The notes: a model not told the origin generated them from the sequence alone. A stretch of 64,000 nucleotides of DNA from Maratus speciosus (GCA_963932465.1 OZ010792.1:16633701-16697700); one strand, 5' to 3'; positions 1 through 12,181 are shown, counted from the first letter of the stretch. A program made the numbers and translations.

Positions 1-839
1 CCAGTACGATAACTTCCAAAAACATATTTCTAAAAAAATAACAATTAGTAAAATTAGTGTTCCATTTAGATAAGATATGAGAAAGGGTTGATTTGATTTT
101 AGTGTTATACTTTGAAGTTCATCTAGCACATAAAAATTAACACCCGATTGCTTGGAACATGTAATTAAACTTTGTGATGCAAGTAAACAAACAAATGCAT
201 GCCTACCTCAATTTTTTATTCATCCTTACTTAAGGTATCTGCCAACATTAAAATGGCCGTTTTGGTGGAAATTTTCAAATTTATTTTATTAAAAAGAGTG
301 ATCTTCAACTATTCCAAATCTGTTGTAATTTTATGATTACGATTATTAGAACAGGAATTGTGGCCAATTAATAAACAGGAAGTAATGAGTCAAATACGGA
401 AAGTGGGCTTAAAATGGCAAGGAGAAATGTCAACAATGTTTCCATGGATGATTTTCTTATGTTTTTTAAATAAAAACACTAATAAATCTTAATTTGCCCT
501 TCTAGATTAAATTTACATAAAAAAAACTTTAAATGTGATTTCTGGAAAATCAATTTTTCCGTTATTTCCATGTTCGATAAACTCCATTACATAAAATGTT
601 TCAAACGTATTTCAGTGAAATTTTCCCAGAATGCTTTCAACGTTACTCACTGTTTTGAACTAGAATTTACATTCTATGATGCTCTATGTGATAATGTAAT
701 TATTTTATAGGTGTCTGAACTAAAAAATAAATGGTCATTTAAAAAAAAAAATATGTAACATATTTTGGAATATTTTACTTAATTTTGAAGATATTGTAAA
801 ACTCCAAGGTCAGTGCACAGGTAAGTGTAATAATATAGG
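1..839. other. A+T-rich spacer
   Basis: No open frame, RNA gene or recognisable repeat is seen here. The sequence is low-complexity A+T-rich DNA. Confidence 0.5.
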
Positions 840-1004
840 GCCGTTCGGAAAGTGGTTTCCGTTTTGGAAAATCAATTCGCACCGGAAAATTCTGCCTGTT
901 AATTGTTAGTCATTCGATATCGGAATTAATGCCTAATAATTGAATGATATAATTTTCCTATACGAATTAATTTTCCCAAACTCAAACGACTTTCCGAACG
1001 ACCG
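840..1004. mobile_element. Foldback MITE, GGCCGTTCGGAAAG family
   Basis: About 165 bp with inverted ends: GGCCGTTCGGAAAGTGG on the left, and CTTTCCGAACGACC on the right reading inward as the complement. The interior is also weakly palindromic around AATTGAATGAT. I find no clear target duplication, so the superfamily is not assigned. Confidence 0.6.
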
Positions 1005-1015
1005 CAGTGTTGGGA

Positions 1016-1055
1016 TTCAAATAATTTAACAACCGGTTCGCTGCCCGAATGATTT
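1016..1055. repeat. Fragment of AACCGGTTCG repeat
   Basis: It contains TTTAACAACCGGTTCGC, which recurs at 4866-4963 next to AACCGGTTCTACCGAACCGG. It abuts the foldback element to its left. It is too short to classify. Confidence 0.4.
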
Positions 1056-1523
1056 TTGATGTATAAACATGAAAGAAAAATGAAGCATTGCACATAGATT
1101 ATGAAACACTTTCCAATGTTATAAGAACATTGTTAAAAAACTTTGATCTTTTGGTATAGCGATAAAACATCTGACACATGTTTGCTTATAAAAAGACATG
1201 GTTTTTTTAATAAAGGTTCGGCAATCATGAAACCCTGATCAATATTTGTATCATAAAAAGCATCGAAACTGTATATACAATAAGAATCACACAAAAAGTA
1301 GCAGAAATTTAAGTTTAATAATTAACTCATGTGAATAATCTAAAGTTGAAAACAGTTAGAGATTAAAAACACCAACTGTAGGAAGAGCTCGAGATATAGC
1401 TAAGTCTTTAATCTGACGAGAATACTAACTCAGTGAATATTAAACATTCCTATTTACATTCTTGCTTTGATGATAAATGCTTGCAGCTTTAATCTCAATA
1501 AATCGGCTCTTGGAAATGGTAAG

Positions 1524-1646
1524 CAGTGTTGAATTCAGAGAGGGGCCCCGTACAATTTCTCCACCAGAACTCTATAATTCTCCCCCCCCCTATCCTCCGG
1601 AGCCACAGGAATCACTCCCGCAATAAAGTGTCTGAATTCAACACTA
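1524..1646. mobile_element. hAT-like MITE, CAGTGTTGAATTCAG family
   Basis: The ends are CAGTGTTGAATTCAGAG and TCTGAATTCAACACTA. The flanks ATGGTAAG (1516-1523) and TTGGTAAG (1647-1654) form an 8-bp target duplication with one mismatch, as expected of hAT elements. The interior has C-rich runs. Related copies lie at 52293-52490, 52643-52834 and 53612-53789. Confidence 0.7.
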
Positions 1647-2027
1647 TTGGTAAGTGCTTGATTTCTGGATTTTTTTGAATGCATGTTTTATGCTAGGTTT
1701 GTCACCAAAATCGTAAATTTCACCGAGATATTCCTCAATCCCATGTTCTATAATTAATTCCAAATGACTCTAAAGTTATTTTTGTAATAAAAATAATGTG
1801 GACGCGGAGAAGTTATATTCAGGAAATTTTGTATCAATAATAAAACTTACCTCAGTTTAAAAACATGCAACATTTTTTTTAAAAACCTTTCATACAATAA
1901 CTGCTCACGGGTAACAATTGCTGATGAAATGTATCAGCACATTATACATTTTGAGACTGAAACCAGAAAAATAAATTCGGATTATTTTGGGTATCCTGTA
2001 CTGATAGTAACTTTATATTTATGATGT

Positions 2028-2235
2028 TTAACCCTAGAACTACCGGAAATTTTACTCAAGTTTTATAAAAACATTCCACACCAGAATTTTTACTTAAAAC
2101 TATTTAATTTGTTTATTTAACTTATTATTGTCTGATTTATACATTTAGTTTGTTTTGAAGAAATTTCTGGTTTGAATAAATATTTTGAATGTACATGTCG
2201 GGTCCAATGGACCCGTCTGGTAGACGGAAGGTTAA
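2028..2235 (+). mobile_element. TTAA MITE, CCCTAGAACTACCGG subfamily, copy 1
   Basis: A 208-bp piggyBac-like miniature element flanked by TTAA. The left end is CCCTAGAACTACCGG and the right end is GTAGACGGAAGG. A perfect odd-centred palindrome, CGGGTCCAATGGACCCG, at 2199-2215 ends 20 nt from the right edge. By eye this copy differs at one base from the copy at 24857-25064, so the subfamily moved recently. No coding capacity. Confidence 0.8.
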
Positions 2236-2470
2236 AAGTATTAAAAGATATCCTAAAAGGTAGTATATTATTTCATATAGTTAATATTACTTTAATAAAA
2301 CAATAAAGGATGTAGAAAAAAATATAATATAATACAGAAGAGAATTTTAAAATATTAAATAGCTTGTATTATTTGAGATATTTAGATAAAGCTTCTTGAT
2401 AAGGATCTGCAATTTCAATTTTCATTGTTTTTTCACGAACATCATCTGACGTGTGTTTATACTTAACATA

Positions 2471-3097
2471 CCGGGTGTCCTAAAAAGGACTGACTGATTT
2501 TAAAATTCAATAACTTGTAAACGGTGACAGATATCAGGGCTCGCACCGTTCCTAAAATTTTCGCACTTTACTACCAGCATTTTAATTAAGAATTCTTCTT
2601 GGTATATCCTTTTGACATCTATAATAGAATTATACAACTAAGATTATCGTTTTAATTTAGTGGTATCAAAGTACGAAAATTTTAGGAACGCTGCGAGCCC
2701 TGAGATATTTAAAAAATTCTTGCAGGAGGGTTATGCATAAGGTCAAAAGTTATTTTACAGTGATTTTCGATTTTAGTTCGAATTACAAGCAATAGATGAC
2801 GCTGTAAGCAATAGACGCTAAATACATGCTCGATTTTTTGGCCTTTCACTTCTTCCATGCGGAAAAAGGAGGATGAAATGTATTGAGTGGGTCCCGAAGT
2901 GCAAAAATCGAGCCTCAATTTAGCGTCTATTGATCGCAGCGCCATCTATTGTTTGTAATTCGAACTAAAATCGAAAATCACTGTAAAAAAAATTTTTTGA
3001 CCTTATGTATAACCCTCCTGGAAGAATTTTTAAATTTCTGTCACCGTTTGCAAGTTATTGAATTTTAAAATCAGTCAGTCCTTTTTAGGACACCCGG
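2471..3097. mobile_element. Long foldback element, CCGGGTGTCCTAAAAAGGAC ends
   Basis: The left end CCGGGTGTCCTAAAAAGGAC matches the complement of the right end CCTTTTTAGGACACCCGG, with TA on each side. The arms run about 200 bp each: left at 2471-2534 plus 2703-2830, right at about 2880-3097. They include matching stretches around AGGAGGGTTAT and TTCGAACTAAAATCGAAAATC. The left arm is interrupted by a younger foldback MITE at 2535-2702, which the right arm lacks. No transposase is visible. Confidence 0.75.
2535..2702. mobile_element. Foldback MITE, CAGGGCTCGCA family, nested
   Basis: The ends are CAGGGCTCGCACCGTTCC and GAACGCTGCGAGCCCTG. The flanking AGATAT at 2529-2534 and 2703-2708 is a 6-bp target duplication, and the right arm of the host foldback element shows the site without the insert. 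A sister copy lies at 13366-13533. Confidence 0.8.
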
Positions 3098-3099
3098 TA

Positions 3100-3686
3100 G
3101 CTTCGCTATAAAAATAGGAACCCACTCTTTTAGAGGTAGGACAATTAGAGTTATCGTCATTACGTTTGATACATTCGAAACAGTTAGTCGACTTCTCTTC
3201 TCTGACCATATTATGTTTATCTTTGATAACCCTTTTTCTATTTCTGCTGAATTTGCATCAATTGTTTTAACAATAATTTTAGCCATGAATACTTTTAAAA
3301 ACTATATACGTTTAGAGAAAAACTTGAAATGTAGTAAAAAAATCCTCGATAATCATTAATATTAATATAAGTGTAATAAAATATAAATAATTGTTCTTCA
3401 ACTGATTTACATGGAAGTATTACTTCGCCAATATTGCAGTAACCTGACGGGAACAAAACGTAATTCATTACTATATTCAAATTGACTACAGCTTGGTTTT
3501 CAATGTTCAGAATTAAATACTCTATCATTTTTTTTTTTAATTGAGTAGGTTGTTTTAAAAAAATAATATCCTCGAGCTCACTAAAACATTTATGATCTTC
3601 TACAAATTTGATATATTTTCAAGTTTCTGAAGTAATTAAACTCTCAGAGTCTTTCTTTTGTATTGGCTTTTTACTTGCGAAACATT
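3100..3686. other. A+T-rich spacer
   Basis: Nothing recognisable. The short open frames here on the minus strand have no similarity I can name and look like chance. Confidence 0.45.
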
Positions 3687-3905
3687 TTAGCCCTTTCAGG
3701 GGCGCCGTTTGCAGCCTGCAAATGATTAATTTTACTGTCCAAAATGCCAAATGGCACCAGTAAATTTTTACTAAAATTTCGATCTGATAAAGCACGTGAA
3801 AAAGTGCTTTTGATTATTTTCAAATAAATTTGTTCTTAAATTGCGGTGTGAATTAATTATTTGAATACTTTTGCAGCAGAAATGCTTTGCCCCTGAAAGG
3901 GTTAA
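3687..3905 (+). mobile_element. TTAA MITE, CCCTTTCAGGGGC subfamily
   Basis: A 219-bp element with ends CCCTTTCAGGGGCGCC and GCCCCTGAAAGGG. The right flank is TTAA and the left is mutated to TTAG. The palindrome TTTGCAGCCTGCAAA (7-bp stem, 1-nt centre) lies at 3708-3722, 21 nt from the left edge. The core shares TTAAATTNCGGTGTGAATTA-type sequence with the elements at 10243, 32314 and 14930. Confidence 0.8.
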
Positions 3906-4865
3906 AGGTTTTAATAAATTTTTTCATACGTTTTCATCCTTTCTGATGCTTATAGTTCTTGTTCGCAGTGCTTTTGAAATAAGAATAATTCCATTTAAAA
4001 TATACAATCATAAAGGAAATATCAGTTATAAAATATGTAGGATGCCACTTCTTATCGCTGACCAAGAGCTAATTCCTAAATTGTTAAATTTTTAATACTT
4101 TTAATGTCAAAAATATTTCAAATGTTGTTCTCCGCCATCTTAGAAATCGTTTTTACTTTGGAAAAAAGTTACAAAATTTGAATTTTTATGCAGTCCTTTC
4201 GGCCCTATAACATGTTTATTAAAAACATTATCCATGCTGTAACAAGTGAGACAAATTTCTGCACGACTTTTTGAGTTATGATATTTAAAATTTTAGGAAT
4301 TTTTACCATATCTTTGTACAAAAGAGAGGCCAGACAATGCTGGAAATTCTTAAATTACAAAGTATCATGACTTGGTAAGTGCATACCATACACCGTTTTT
4401 TCATTTCTCAGATCATGGAAAATGTTTTTTTAAATACAACTTATAAGACTCGGGGATCTTACAAAAAATTAAAATTTGTTACATTTAAAAAATTAACTAC
4501 TTTGATTTAAATGTCTTCTAAGATATGAAGGACAATACATTTTAAAAATGCAATTGAAAGTATACCACTAAATCTAACGATTTAGCTATTGTTCAGTGAT
4601 AACAGGGAACATTCCGTATATTTGCAAAAGAAGCAGCCAAAGTGTGTATTGAATGCCCAGGTGTTGTGTATTGAATAAACATGCCATATAACTAGAGATA
4701 GCCCAGGCTGCCGATTAGGATCCCGAAATCCTTCAAATATTATTATTATTTTTTTTTTACATGCTGAATGTTATTTCATTAAATTAAACAAATCAGAAGA
4801 CGTCAGAGTGTTATGTTTAGAAAACACTGCTAAGGAGATAAACATTTAAAGAAAATAAATTAATG
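3906..4865. other. Unannotated spacer
   Basis: No gene or terminal-repeat structure is recognised. There are poly-T and ATT runs near 4740-4760. Confidence 0.4.
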
Positions 4866-4963
4866 TAAATGCGAGTTCAATTTAACAATCGGTTCGCCGA
4901 ACTCGTACAAATTAACAACCGGTTCTACCGAACCGGTGCGAGCCGGCTGAATCCCACCGGTGG
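4866..4963. repeat. AACCGGTT-rich repeat fragment
   Basis: Two successive units resemble TTTAACAATCGGTTCGCCG and AATTAACAACCGGTTCTACC, followed by GCGAGCCGGCTGAATCCCAC. This looks like a subterminal region of a transposon, but no partner end is visible. The same motif occurs at 1016-1055. Confidence 0.4.
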
Positions 4964-5721
4964 AACGATCCAACAGTATGTGAGTCATTCTCTGAAAAGT
5001 GGCAATTTTATGTCATAGGGCTCTTGAAGACATATTTTAAGATTACAAAAAGAAAAAGTGATTTAAACTATCAATATTAATCAGTTATACATATAAACTG
5101 TAATTATTTGCTTATTGAAATTGAAATATGATAAATTAAATGTATTTTTTAATGCAAATATCATTCCCTCACTACGTCCCAATTCACGCACGTAAGAAAG
5201 AAAATGCTTTATCTGCCATTGCAGCACGTATGTTTATAATTATGTTTTTCTCAATCCATTAAAATACTTAAATAAATATTTAGTCATTTAATTATATTTA
5301 TATTTTATATAATAAAAGAATTAGGACACTTTTTAATCATGTCCTTAGTATTGTCATCATTCCTTCACATAACTACAAATTTGCACCTATTTATTTAGTA
5401 GAAAGCAGCACATGCATATTATATGTCTGGGACAGTTTGTACAAGAGTAAAGTGAAGCAGCTATCTTCTTGTTTACTCAAAAACATTCCTGAATAGCTAG
5501 CACATGGCTTTCAAGTACTAGATCAAAGTATGTATTTTTATTATCCTTCATTCCCTCATCTATCTATACTAATATTATAAAGAGGTAAAAATTGCTTATT
5601 TGTAGGAGGTAAGCTCTGGAACTACCTAAGCGATTCTAAAAGTAATGGTATCAAAATAATGGTGTTAGTCCAACTTAGAACATAGGCTATATCTCATGTC
5701 CGTGTCACTGGCCGAAAGGGG

Positions 5722-8200
5722 GTGCAGGTGCAAAAAACGTTCTAAAAATGCGATTTTTGTGTTACTGAAGGGCCTAGAAAGATAAAATTTGGAATGATAG
5801 TTACTTATAAGATACTAATGATCTTTAAGGACATTTCTTTAAAAAAAATCGAAGTTAAAAAGGTGTGAAAATGCCGAAAAGCGTTCTAAAAAACGCTCTA
5901 AATGGCGATTTTTACGCCATTTCAGGAAGTAAAAAAACAATTTAAAAAATAATGGTGTCAAAATGATGGTGACAACCCTTGCTCCAACATAGGCTACATT
6001 TTATGTCAGTGCCACTACCCCTAGAGGGGGTGCAGGAGCAAAAAACGTTCGAAATTGCGATTTTTGTGTTTCTGAAGGGTGCAGATAAATGGAATTTGGC
6101 ATGGTAGTTACTTATTACATATAAAGGATCTCTAAGAACATTTCTTAAAAATTATGAAATTTAAAAGGGGTGAAAATGCGCAAAAAGCGTCGTTCTAAAA
6201 AACGTTCTAAATGGCAAATTTTACGCAATCTCAAGGAGTACCAAACCGACTTAAAAAATAATGGGGTCAAAATGAGGGTGATAACTCTTGCTCCAATATA
6301 GGCTACATTTTATGTCGGTGCCACTACCCCTAAAAGGGGTGCAGAAGCAAAAAAACGTTCACAATTGAGATTTTTGCGTAACTGAAGGACCCAGATACAT
6401 GCAATTTGGAATGGTAGTTACTTATAAGATATAAATGATGTCTAAGAACATTTCATAAAAATTATGAAATTTAAAAGGGGTGAAAATGCTCGAAAAGAGT
6501 TCTAAAAAACGTTCTAAATGGCGACTTCTACGCAATCTCAGAATGTATCCAACCTATTTCAAAAGTAATGGTTGGAAATTGATGATGACAGACCTTGCTC
6601 CACCATAGGCTCTATTTTATGTCGGTGTCACTAACACCTAGGGGTTGCAGAAGCAAAAAACGTTCTAAATTGCGATTTTTGCGTTACTGAAGGGCATAGA
6701 ATCCTGAAATAAGTTAGGGCAGTTATTTATAAGATACAAATGATCTCTGAGAACATTTCCAAAAATATCGAAATTTAAAAGCGGTGAAAATGAACGAAAA
6801 GCATTCTAAAAACCTTTCTAAATTGCGATTTCTGCGCATTCTCAGAAGTACCGAACCGATTTGAAAAATAATGGTGTGAAAACGATGGTGACAGCCCTCG
6901 CTCCAATGTAGGCTGTATTTCATGTCGGTGCCACTACCCCAAAGGGGGTGAAGGAGCAAAAAACGATCTAAATCGCGTTTTTTGTTATACTACAGGGGCT
7001 AGCAACTTGAAACAAGGCATGGCAGTTACTTATAAGATATAAATGATCTTTAAGAACATATCCAAAATAATTCGAAATTTTAAAGGGGTGAAAATGGACG
7101 AAAAACGTTCTAAAAAACGTTCTAAGTTACGATTTCTACGCAATCTCAGAAAGTACCCAACCGATTTCAAAAGTAATGGTTGGAAATTGATGATGACAGC
7201 CCTTGCTTCAATATAGGTTCTATTTCATATCGGCGTCACTACAACCTTGCGGTTGCATTTTAAAAAACGTTCTAAATTGTGATTTTTGTGATACTGAAGG
7301 TGCTAGCAACTTGAAATTTGGCATGGTAATGGCTTATGAGATGTAAATAGTCTCTGAGAAGAGTTCCTTAAAAATTTTAAATTTAAAAGGGGTGAAAATG
7401 AATGAAAAGCGTTCTAAAAGCGTTCTAAATAGCGATTTCTGCGCAATCTCAGGAAATATAAACCGATTTCAGAAGTAATGGTTTCAAATTGATGGTGACA
7501 GTCCCCGCTTCAACATAGCCTATATTTTACGTTGTAGTCACTACCACCTGGGGGTTACAGGAGCAAAAAATGTTCTAAATTACTTTTTTTGTTTTACTGA
7601 AGGGGGTCTAACATTTTTAATTTGTAATGGCTATTATTTCAAAGATGAAAATGCTTTCTAAGAATTGTCGAAAGAAAATTCCAAATTTAAAAGGATGAAG
7701 TGAGCGAAAAGCGTTCTATAAGCGTTCTAAATTACGATTTTTATGCAATCATATGAAATACGAAACCGATTTCAAACATAATGGTTGAAAATTGATTGTG
7801 ATAGAACCTGCTCAAACATAAGCTATATTTTATGTCGAGGGTTGCAGGAGCAAAAAACTTTCTAAATTGCGATTTCTGCGGTTCTGAAGAGGCTAGAAAC
7901 TTTAAATATAGCACGGTAGTTATAAAATATAAATGTCCTCTAAGAACAGTCGAAGATAAATTCGAAATTAAAAAGGGGTGAAGCGAAGGGAAGGAGCGTA
8001 AAGCATTCTAAAAGGGTCCTAAATTACGATTTCTATGGAATCTCAGGTATTAATAAACCGATTACAGAAGTTATTGGTTGCGAATCAAGAGTGATAGTCT
8101 CTGATCCTATACGGGCTATATTTTATGCCAGTGTCACTACCACCTGGTTGGCAGGAACAACAAGGAAGCCTTTAAAAACATCTAAATTCTGTTTTCTATA
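5722..8200 (+). repeat. Helitron internal tandem array, ~304-bp unit
   Basis: Each unit has the order: GTTCTAAAAAACG box, GCGATTTTTACGCAAT-like box, AAACCGATTT with AATAATGG, GCTCCAACATAGGCTA, TTTTATGTCGGTGCCACTAC, GGGGTGCAGGAGCAAAAAACG, then AAGGGGTGAAAATG. Units degrade toward the 3' end. The same unit, inverted, makes up the Helitron at 45851-48514. Confidence 0.8.
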
Positions 8201-8619
8201 GAATAGTAGGAAATACCAACCGATTTCAAGGTTAATGTTGGCAAATTAATGGTGACAGTCTCTGTTTCAACATTTTTCGATACATTCTATTTCAACTCTG
8301 TTTCGGCTTTCGGCATTTTATGTTGGTGCCACTAACACCAGAGAGGTGGTAGACTGTTAGACAAGAAGCTTGGAATTTGACATGATGGTTAATTTTAAGA
8401 TGTAAATGTGTTAAGATGGTTTCTAAAAAATTCAAAACTTCAAATGAATACTGAAATGAGCGTATGAAATGAGCATAAAAGTTTTAAAATACTTTCTAAA
8501 TTATCATTTAATTGGAATTAGTTTTAGTTCTTCTTGTGAATTTAAATCTCATTTCTGTCTATTGCACTTTTATAATGAAGTTTAGTCACACTGTGGCTTA
8601 ATTTGTAATTTTTGAATTA

Positions 8620-9839
8620 CAGTCGAACCCGGTTAAGACGCTCACGGTTAATACGCGATCCCGCTTAGTACGCGGATTTTTCCCGATACCGTGAAGTTCA
8701 CCCATAAGGCTAATGCAAAAATATCCCGTTTAATACGCGAACGGTTATTACGCGATCCCGCTTAAGACGCGATAGATTTTCCATCCTTTGAGGCAAAAAA
8801 ATCACGTTTAAGACGCGAATTCATTGATCAAGATGCGAACTCCTTCTCTCATCTCCAGTGTTGACAATTTAGCGGATTCTTTTTTTTTTTTCATGTAAGA
8901 AATACTGTTTCCGTATAATAATATTAACTTTATTTAATAACAGATTAATTAAGGCGAACATTACTGATGGGAAATAGTGGTAGATATTTGAATTAAATAA
9001 AACCCGCTAAATTAGCAACACAGCAATTCTTCATTGATTTTGCGTCCTAACATCCTTTGTCTCTGGCTTCGTGTATGTTTTTACTGTGGTAGAGAGAAAT
9101 AGACTAATTCAGGGTACTCAGATACGTCATAAAAAATATTATGATTAGAGATGATTATGCCTTTTGTTAGTGATGTGATAAATGTACGTTATATCACTAC
9201 TATGTTTTAAAATGCATAAAATAGGCAAAAAAGAAAGAAAGAAACGCGTGAAGATTAAACAAATGAGATTGCCGGTTGTATATTTTTTTTATGTTTTCTA
9301 TGTTTTGTTTACTTTTTGCTATGCTAACAATACTTTTACACAAAAATTAATAAGGATAGTTTTTCTTATTATATTAAAAATGAAGGATATATTATAAGGG
9401 TACTCATTATCACAAGTACTAATTATGTTTTTAATAACCGGTTTGTACTTCAAAGATTTAATATTTTTTCTTTGTGTTAAAAAAAAATCCGTATAGCAGA
9501 AAAATTATTTTTATTCTTTTATTTTGGTTGTAACATATTAAACGACAATAAAGCCATGTTTGAATCCATATTTATTTTCAATTATTATTCCAGTCGGTCC
9601 TATTAAAATAAACAATGAATTAAAGTTTAATGCAATTAAATTTTAATCTAAATATATGTAAAAGAGACAATTTTCGACCGTAAACATATAAATGAACGCT
9701 CTAAAGTTCATTTACACGATTTAATGTGTAAATAAGCTCAGTTCCTCTAACATTATACAAATCACGTTTAATACGCGATCCCGCTTAATACGCGACTTTT
9801 GTCCACTCCCTTGAAACGCGTCTTAACCGGGTTCGACTG
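8620..9839. mobile_element. pogo/Tigger-like TA element, CAGTCGAACCC ends
   Basis: 1220 bp with ends CAGTCGAACCCGGTTAAGAC and GTCTTAACCGGGTTCGACTG, flanked by TA on both sides. Both termini carry extra copies of a subrepeat built on GCGATCCCGCTTAATACGCG. The interior is A+T-rich with no transposase frame. It is inserted in the Helitron at 5563-9934, so it is the younger of the two. A sister copy is at 28427-29614. Confidence 0.8.
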
Positions 9840-9934
9840 TATTTCAAAAAGTGTTCTTCTAATAAAAAATAGTCATGCAAATATCACCTGGCATATTTCA
9901 ACTATTACGCGAGCAAAGCCGGGGGTTTTGCTAG

Positions 9935-10242
9935 CCTATTATAGATTTAATAAAAACAAATGAAATGTCTTTTTTATGTTGTATTATTATTATTAGAAAT
10001 GTGTTTCAGAAGAGATTTAGTAACTGAAAATATACATTGGACTAATCATTTTTGTATAAAATGGTTTTCAGAAGTATTTCATCATTCCCTCATAATTTTA
10101 ATATATAAGGGAATGGTTTAAATCCATTTATATATATGTACTAATCCGTAAATAAGAAAATCTAATGCAATAAAATACACAAATAATAAAATAAATATTA
10201 TTTATTGGCAGTATGACTTCTAATTATAATTTATTTTCTTTT
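9935..10242. other. A+T-rich spacer
   Basis: Nothing recognised between the Helitron 3' end and the next TTAA element. Confidence 0.4.
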
Positions 10243-10453
10243 TTAACTCTTTCAAGGGTGATGGTATGTTTATGAAACTACTTAATTTTAATTCCAAAAC
10301 GCCACATTGGCACCAGACATTTTATAAGCTTTTTACTTTCTTCTATCTTCAATAGAAGAAAGTATTGTAATCGAAATTTTTTTCGACTTCCGGTTTTCGA
10401 CGGATTTGCATGTTTTAGGGGTCAGAGATTCCAAAAAACAAGTTTATAGAATA

Positions 10454-10542
10454 TGTCTGTCTGTCTGTGTGTCCGTCTGTCCGTCTGTCCGTCCGTCCGT
10501 CTGTCCGTCCGTCCGTCTGTCCGTCTGTCCGTCTGTCTGTCG
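10454..10542 (+). repeat. GTCY microsatellite
   Basis: About 20 tandem tetranucleotides, GTCT or GTCC in irregular order, with one GTGT interruption. It sits at the position typical of DINE-1-type elements. Confidence 0.85.
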
Positions 10543-10544
10543 CC

Positions 10545-11740
10545 ATTGTACCATCAAAAAGTGTATGAAGTTATGTATAGAATTAAACCAAAATTTTATT
10601 AGAAGTTTTAGGCTATGGCAAGCAGGTCCTCCCGGAATTTGGAAAAAATTCGCCAGTAGGGGGCGCTGATATAACAATTTTTGTGCGATTTTGAATATTG
10701 TACCATCCAAAAGTGTATGGAGTTATGCATAGAATTGAACTAAATTTTTAGTTTAAGTTTTTGGATATGACAAGCAGGTCCTACCTGAATTTGGAAAAAA
10801 TTAGCCGGTAGGGGGCGCTGTAAATGCGATTTTTGTGCGATTTTGAATATTGTACCATCGAAAAGTGTATGAAGTTATGCATAGAATTGAACCAAATTTT
10901 TAGTTTAAGTTTTTGGCTATGGCAAGCAGGTCCTCCCTGAATTTGGAAAAAATTCGCCGGTAGGGGGCGCTGTAATAGCGATTTTTGTGCGATTTTGAAT
11001 ATTTTACCGTCCAAAAGTGTATGAAATTATGCATAGAATTAAACCAAATTTTTATTTTAAGTTTTTGGATATGGCAAGCAGGTCCTCCCTGAATTTGCAA
11101 AAAATTCGCCGTTAAAGGGCGCTGTAATAGCGATTTTTGTGCGATTTTCAATATTGTACCATCGAAAAGTGTATGAAGTTACGCATAGAATTGAACCAAA
11201 AGAAAAAAATTAAGTTCTTGGCTATGGCAAGGAGGTCCTCCCTTAATTTGTAAAAAAATCGCTCGTAGAGGGCGCTGTAATAGCGATTTTTGTACAATTT
11301 TTGTGCCATTTTGAATATTGTACCGTCGAAAAGTGTATGAAGTTATGCATAGAATTGAACGAAATTTTATGTGTTTATTTTTGGACATGTCACGAAGGTC
11401 CTCCCTGAATTTGGAAAAATTCTGCCGGTAGGGGGCACTATAATTGCGATGTCTGTACCATTTTCATTATTGTACCATCGAAAAGTGTATGAAGTTATCC
11501 ATATAATTGAACCAAATTTTTTGTGCATGTTTCTGGCTATGGCAAACAAGTCCTCCCTGAACTTGAAAAAATTCCGAAAGAAGGGGGCGCTATGTGCCAT
11601 TTTCATTATTGTACCATCGAACAGCGTATAAAATTATGCATACAATTGAACCAAAATGTTTGTGCTTGTTTTTGGCTTTGGCCAACAGGTTCTCCTTGAA
11701 TTTGGAAATATTGCGCGGTAAAGGGGCTCCGTGCTAGCGA
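10545..11740 (+). repeat. Helentron internal tandem array, ~150-165 bp unit
   Basis: Successive units start near 10545, 10698, 10849, 11002, 11153, 11317, 11472 and 11606. Each reads ATTGTACCATC, AAAAGTGTATGAAGTTATGC, AGAATTGAAC, GGCAAGCAGGTCCTCCCTGA, TTCGCCGGTAGGGGGCGCTG. Overlapping short frames on both strands arise from this periodicity and are not genes. Confidence 0.85.
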
Positions 11741-12181
11741 TTTTTGTATACTTTTCTTGATTTTTCGTAGTTCTATTGTTCATCGGCGGCTCATGCAGCG
11801 GCGGGAACTCGCTTCCTGCTATGCCGGCTATTCGCAAACAGCTGATAACGACAGAATAAGGAAAAATTAATAATTTTAACAAATATCATGATATAGATTA
11901 ACTCGTTTTTTGTCCGTTTAATTGACTTGAGCGGAAATTTAAGATGAAAATCAAAGTTGGTATAGTATTGAACTAATAATATTGAAGTGTTAACATGTGT
12001 AACTAGGTTTTGAAATATTAAGATGTATAAGATAGAAGAAAGTTTTGGGATTGGCACATCCAACTAGTTTCTATTTAATATATATGTGAAATACAGTGTT
12101 TTATGTATTAAGGAATAAATTTGTTCTTAAATTCCGTTGCAAATCAATAATTTGAACGTTTTAGCAATGGAAGTGCTTTGA

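Larger units (their letters stand above)
5563..9934 (+). mobile_element. Non-autonomous Helitron with 304-bp repeats
   Basis: The 5' end TCTATACTAATATTATAAAG follows an A, and the 3' end is ...GTTTTGCTAG. Just before it, AGCAAAGCC and GGTTTTGCT can pair as a 3' hairpin. This TC/CTRR architecture is typical of rolling-circle Helitrons. The interior is about eight decaying tandem units of roughly 304 bp, marked by GTTCTAAAAAACGTTCTAAA-like motifs near 5881, 6190, 6498, 6801, 7105, 7409, 7711 and 8003. No Rep/helicase frame is visible, so the element depends on a partner. A 1.2-kb CAGT element (8620-9839) is nested in its 3' part. The base after CTAG is C rather than the usual T. Confidence 0.8.
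10334..12066 (+). mobile_element. DINE-1/Helentron-like element
   Basis: The 5' end is a hairpin, TACTTTCTTCTAT paired with ATAGAAGAAAGTA. A subterminal inverted copy, GATAGAAGAAAG, lies near the 3' end, which reads GGCACATCCAACTA. Behind the 5' end comes a GTCY microsatellite (10454-10542) and then about eight ~150-bp tandem units. This order (subterminal inverted repeat, GTCY block, repeats) is the pattern known for DINE-1/Helentron elements. The inverted relative at 51630-53271 confirms both termini. No protein is encoded. Confidence 0.7.
10243..12181 (+). mobile_element. TTAA MITE split by a Helentron-like insertion
   Basis: The left half (10243-10333) begins TTAACTCTTTCAAGGG and contains CCACATTGGCACCAG. 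The right half (12067-12181) contains TTGTTCTTAAATTCCG and GAAGTGCTTTG. These match the two halves of the element at 3687-3905. The 1.7-kb element at 10334-12066 separates them. The extreme right end (GCCCCTGAAAGGGTTAA in the relative) is lost. Confidence 0.65.

Noticed and set aside
5722..8200. Evenly spaced ~304-bp repeats resembling a CRISPR-like array
   Set aside because: Units are long, contiguous and decaying, without unique spacers, and lie within Helitron termini.
10406..10669. Cys/Ser/Val/Pro-repeat protein
   Set aside because: Translation of the GTCY microsatellite in a Helentron-like element; the opposite strand gives an equally long frame.
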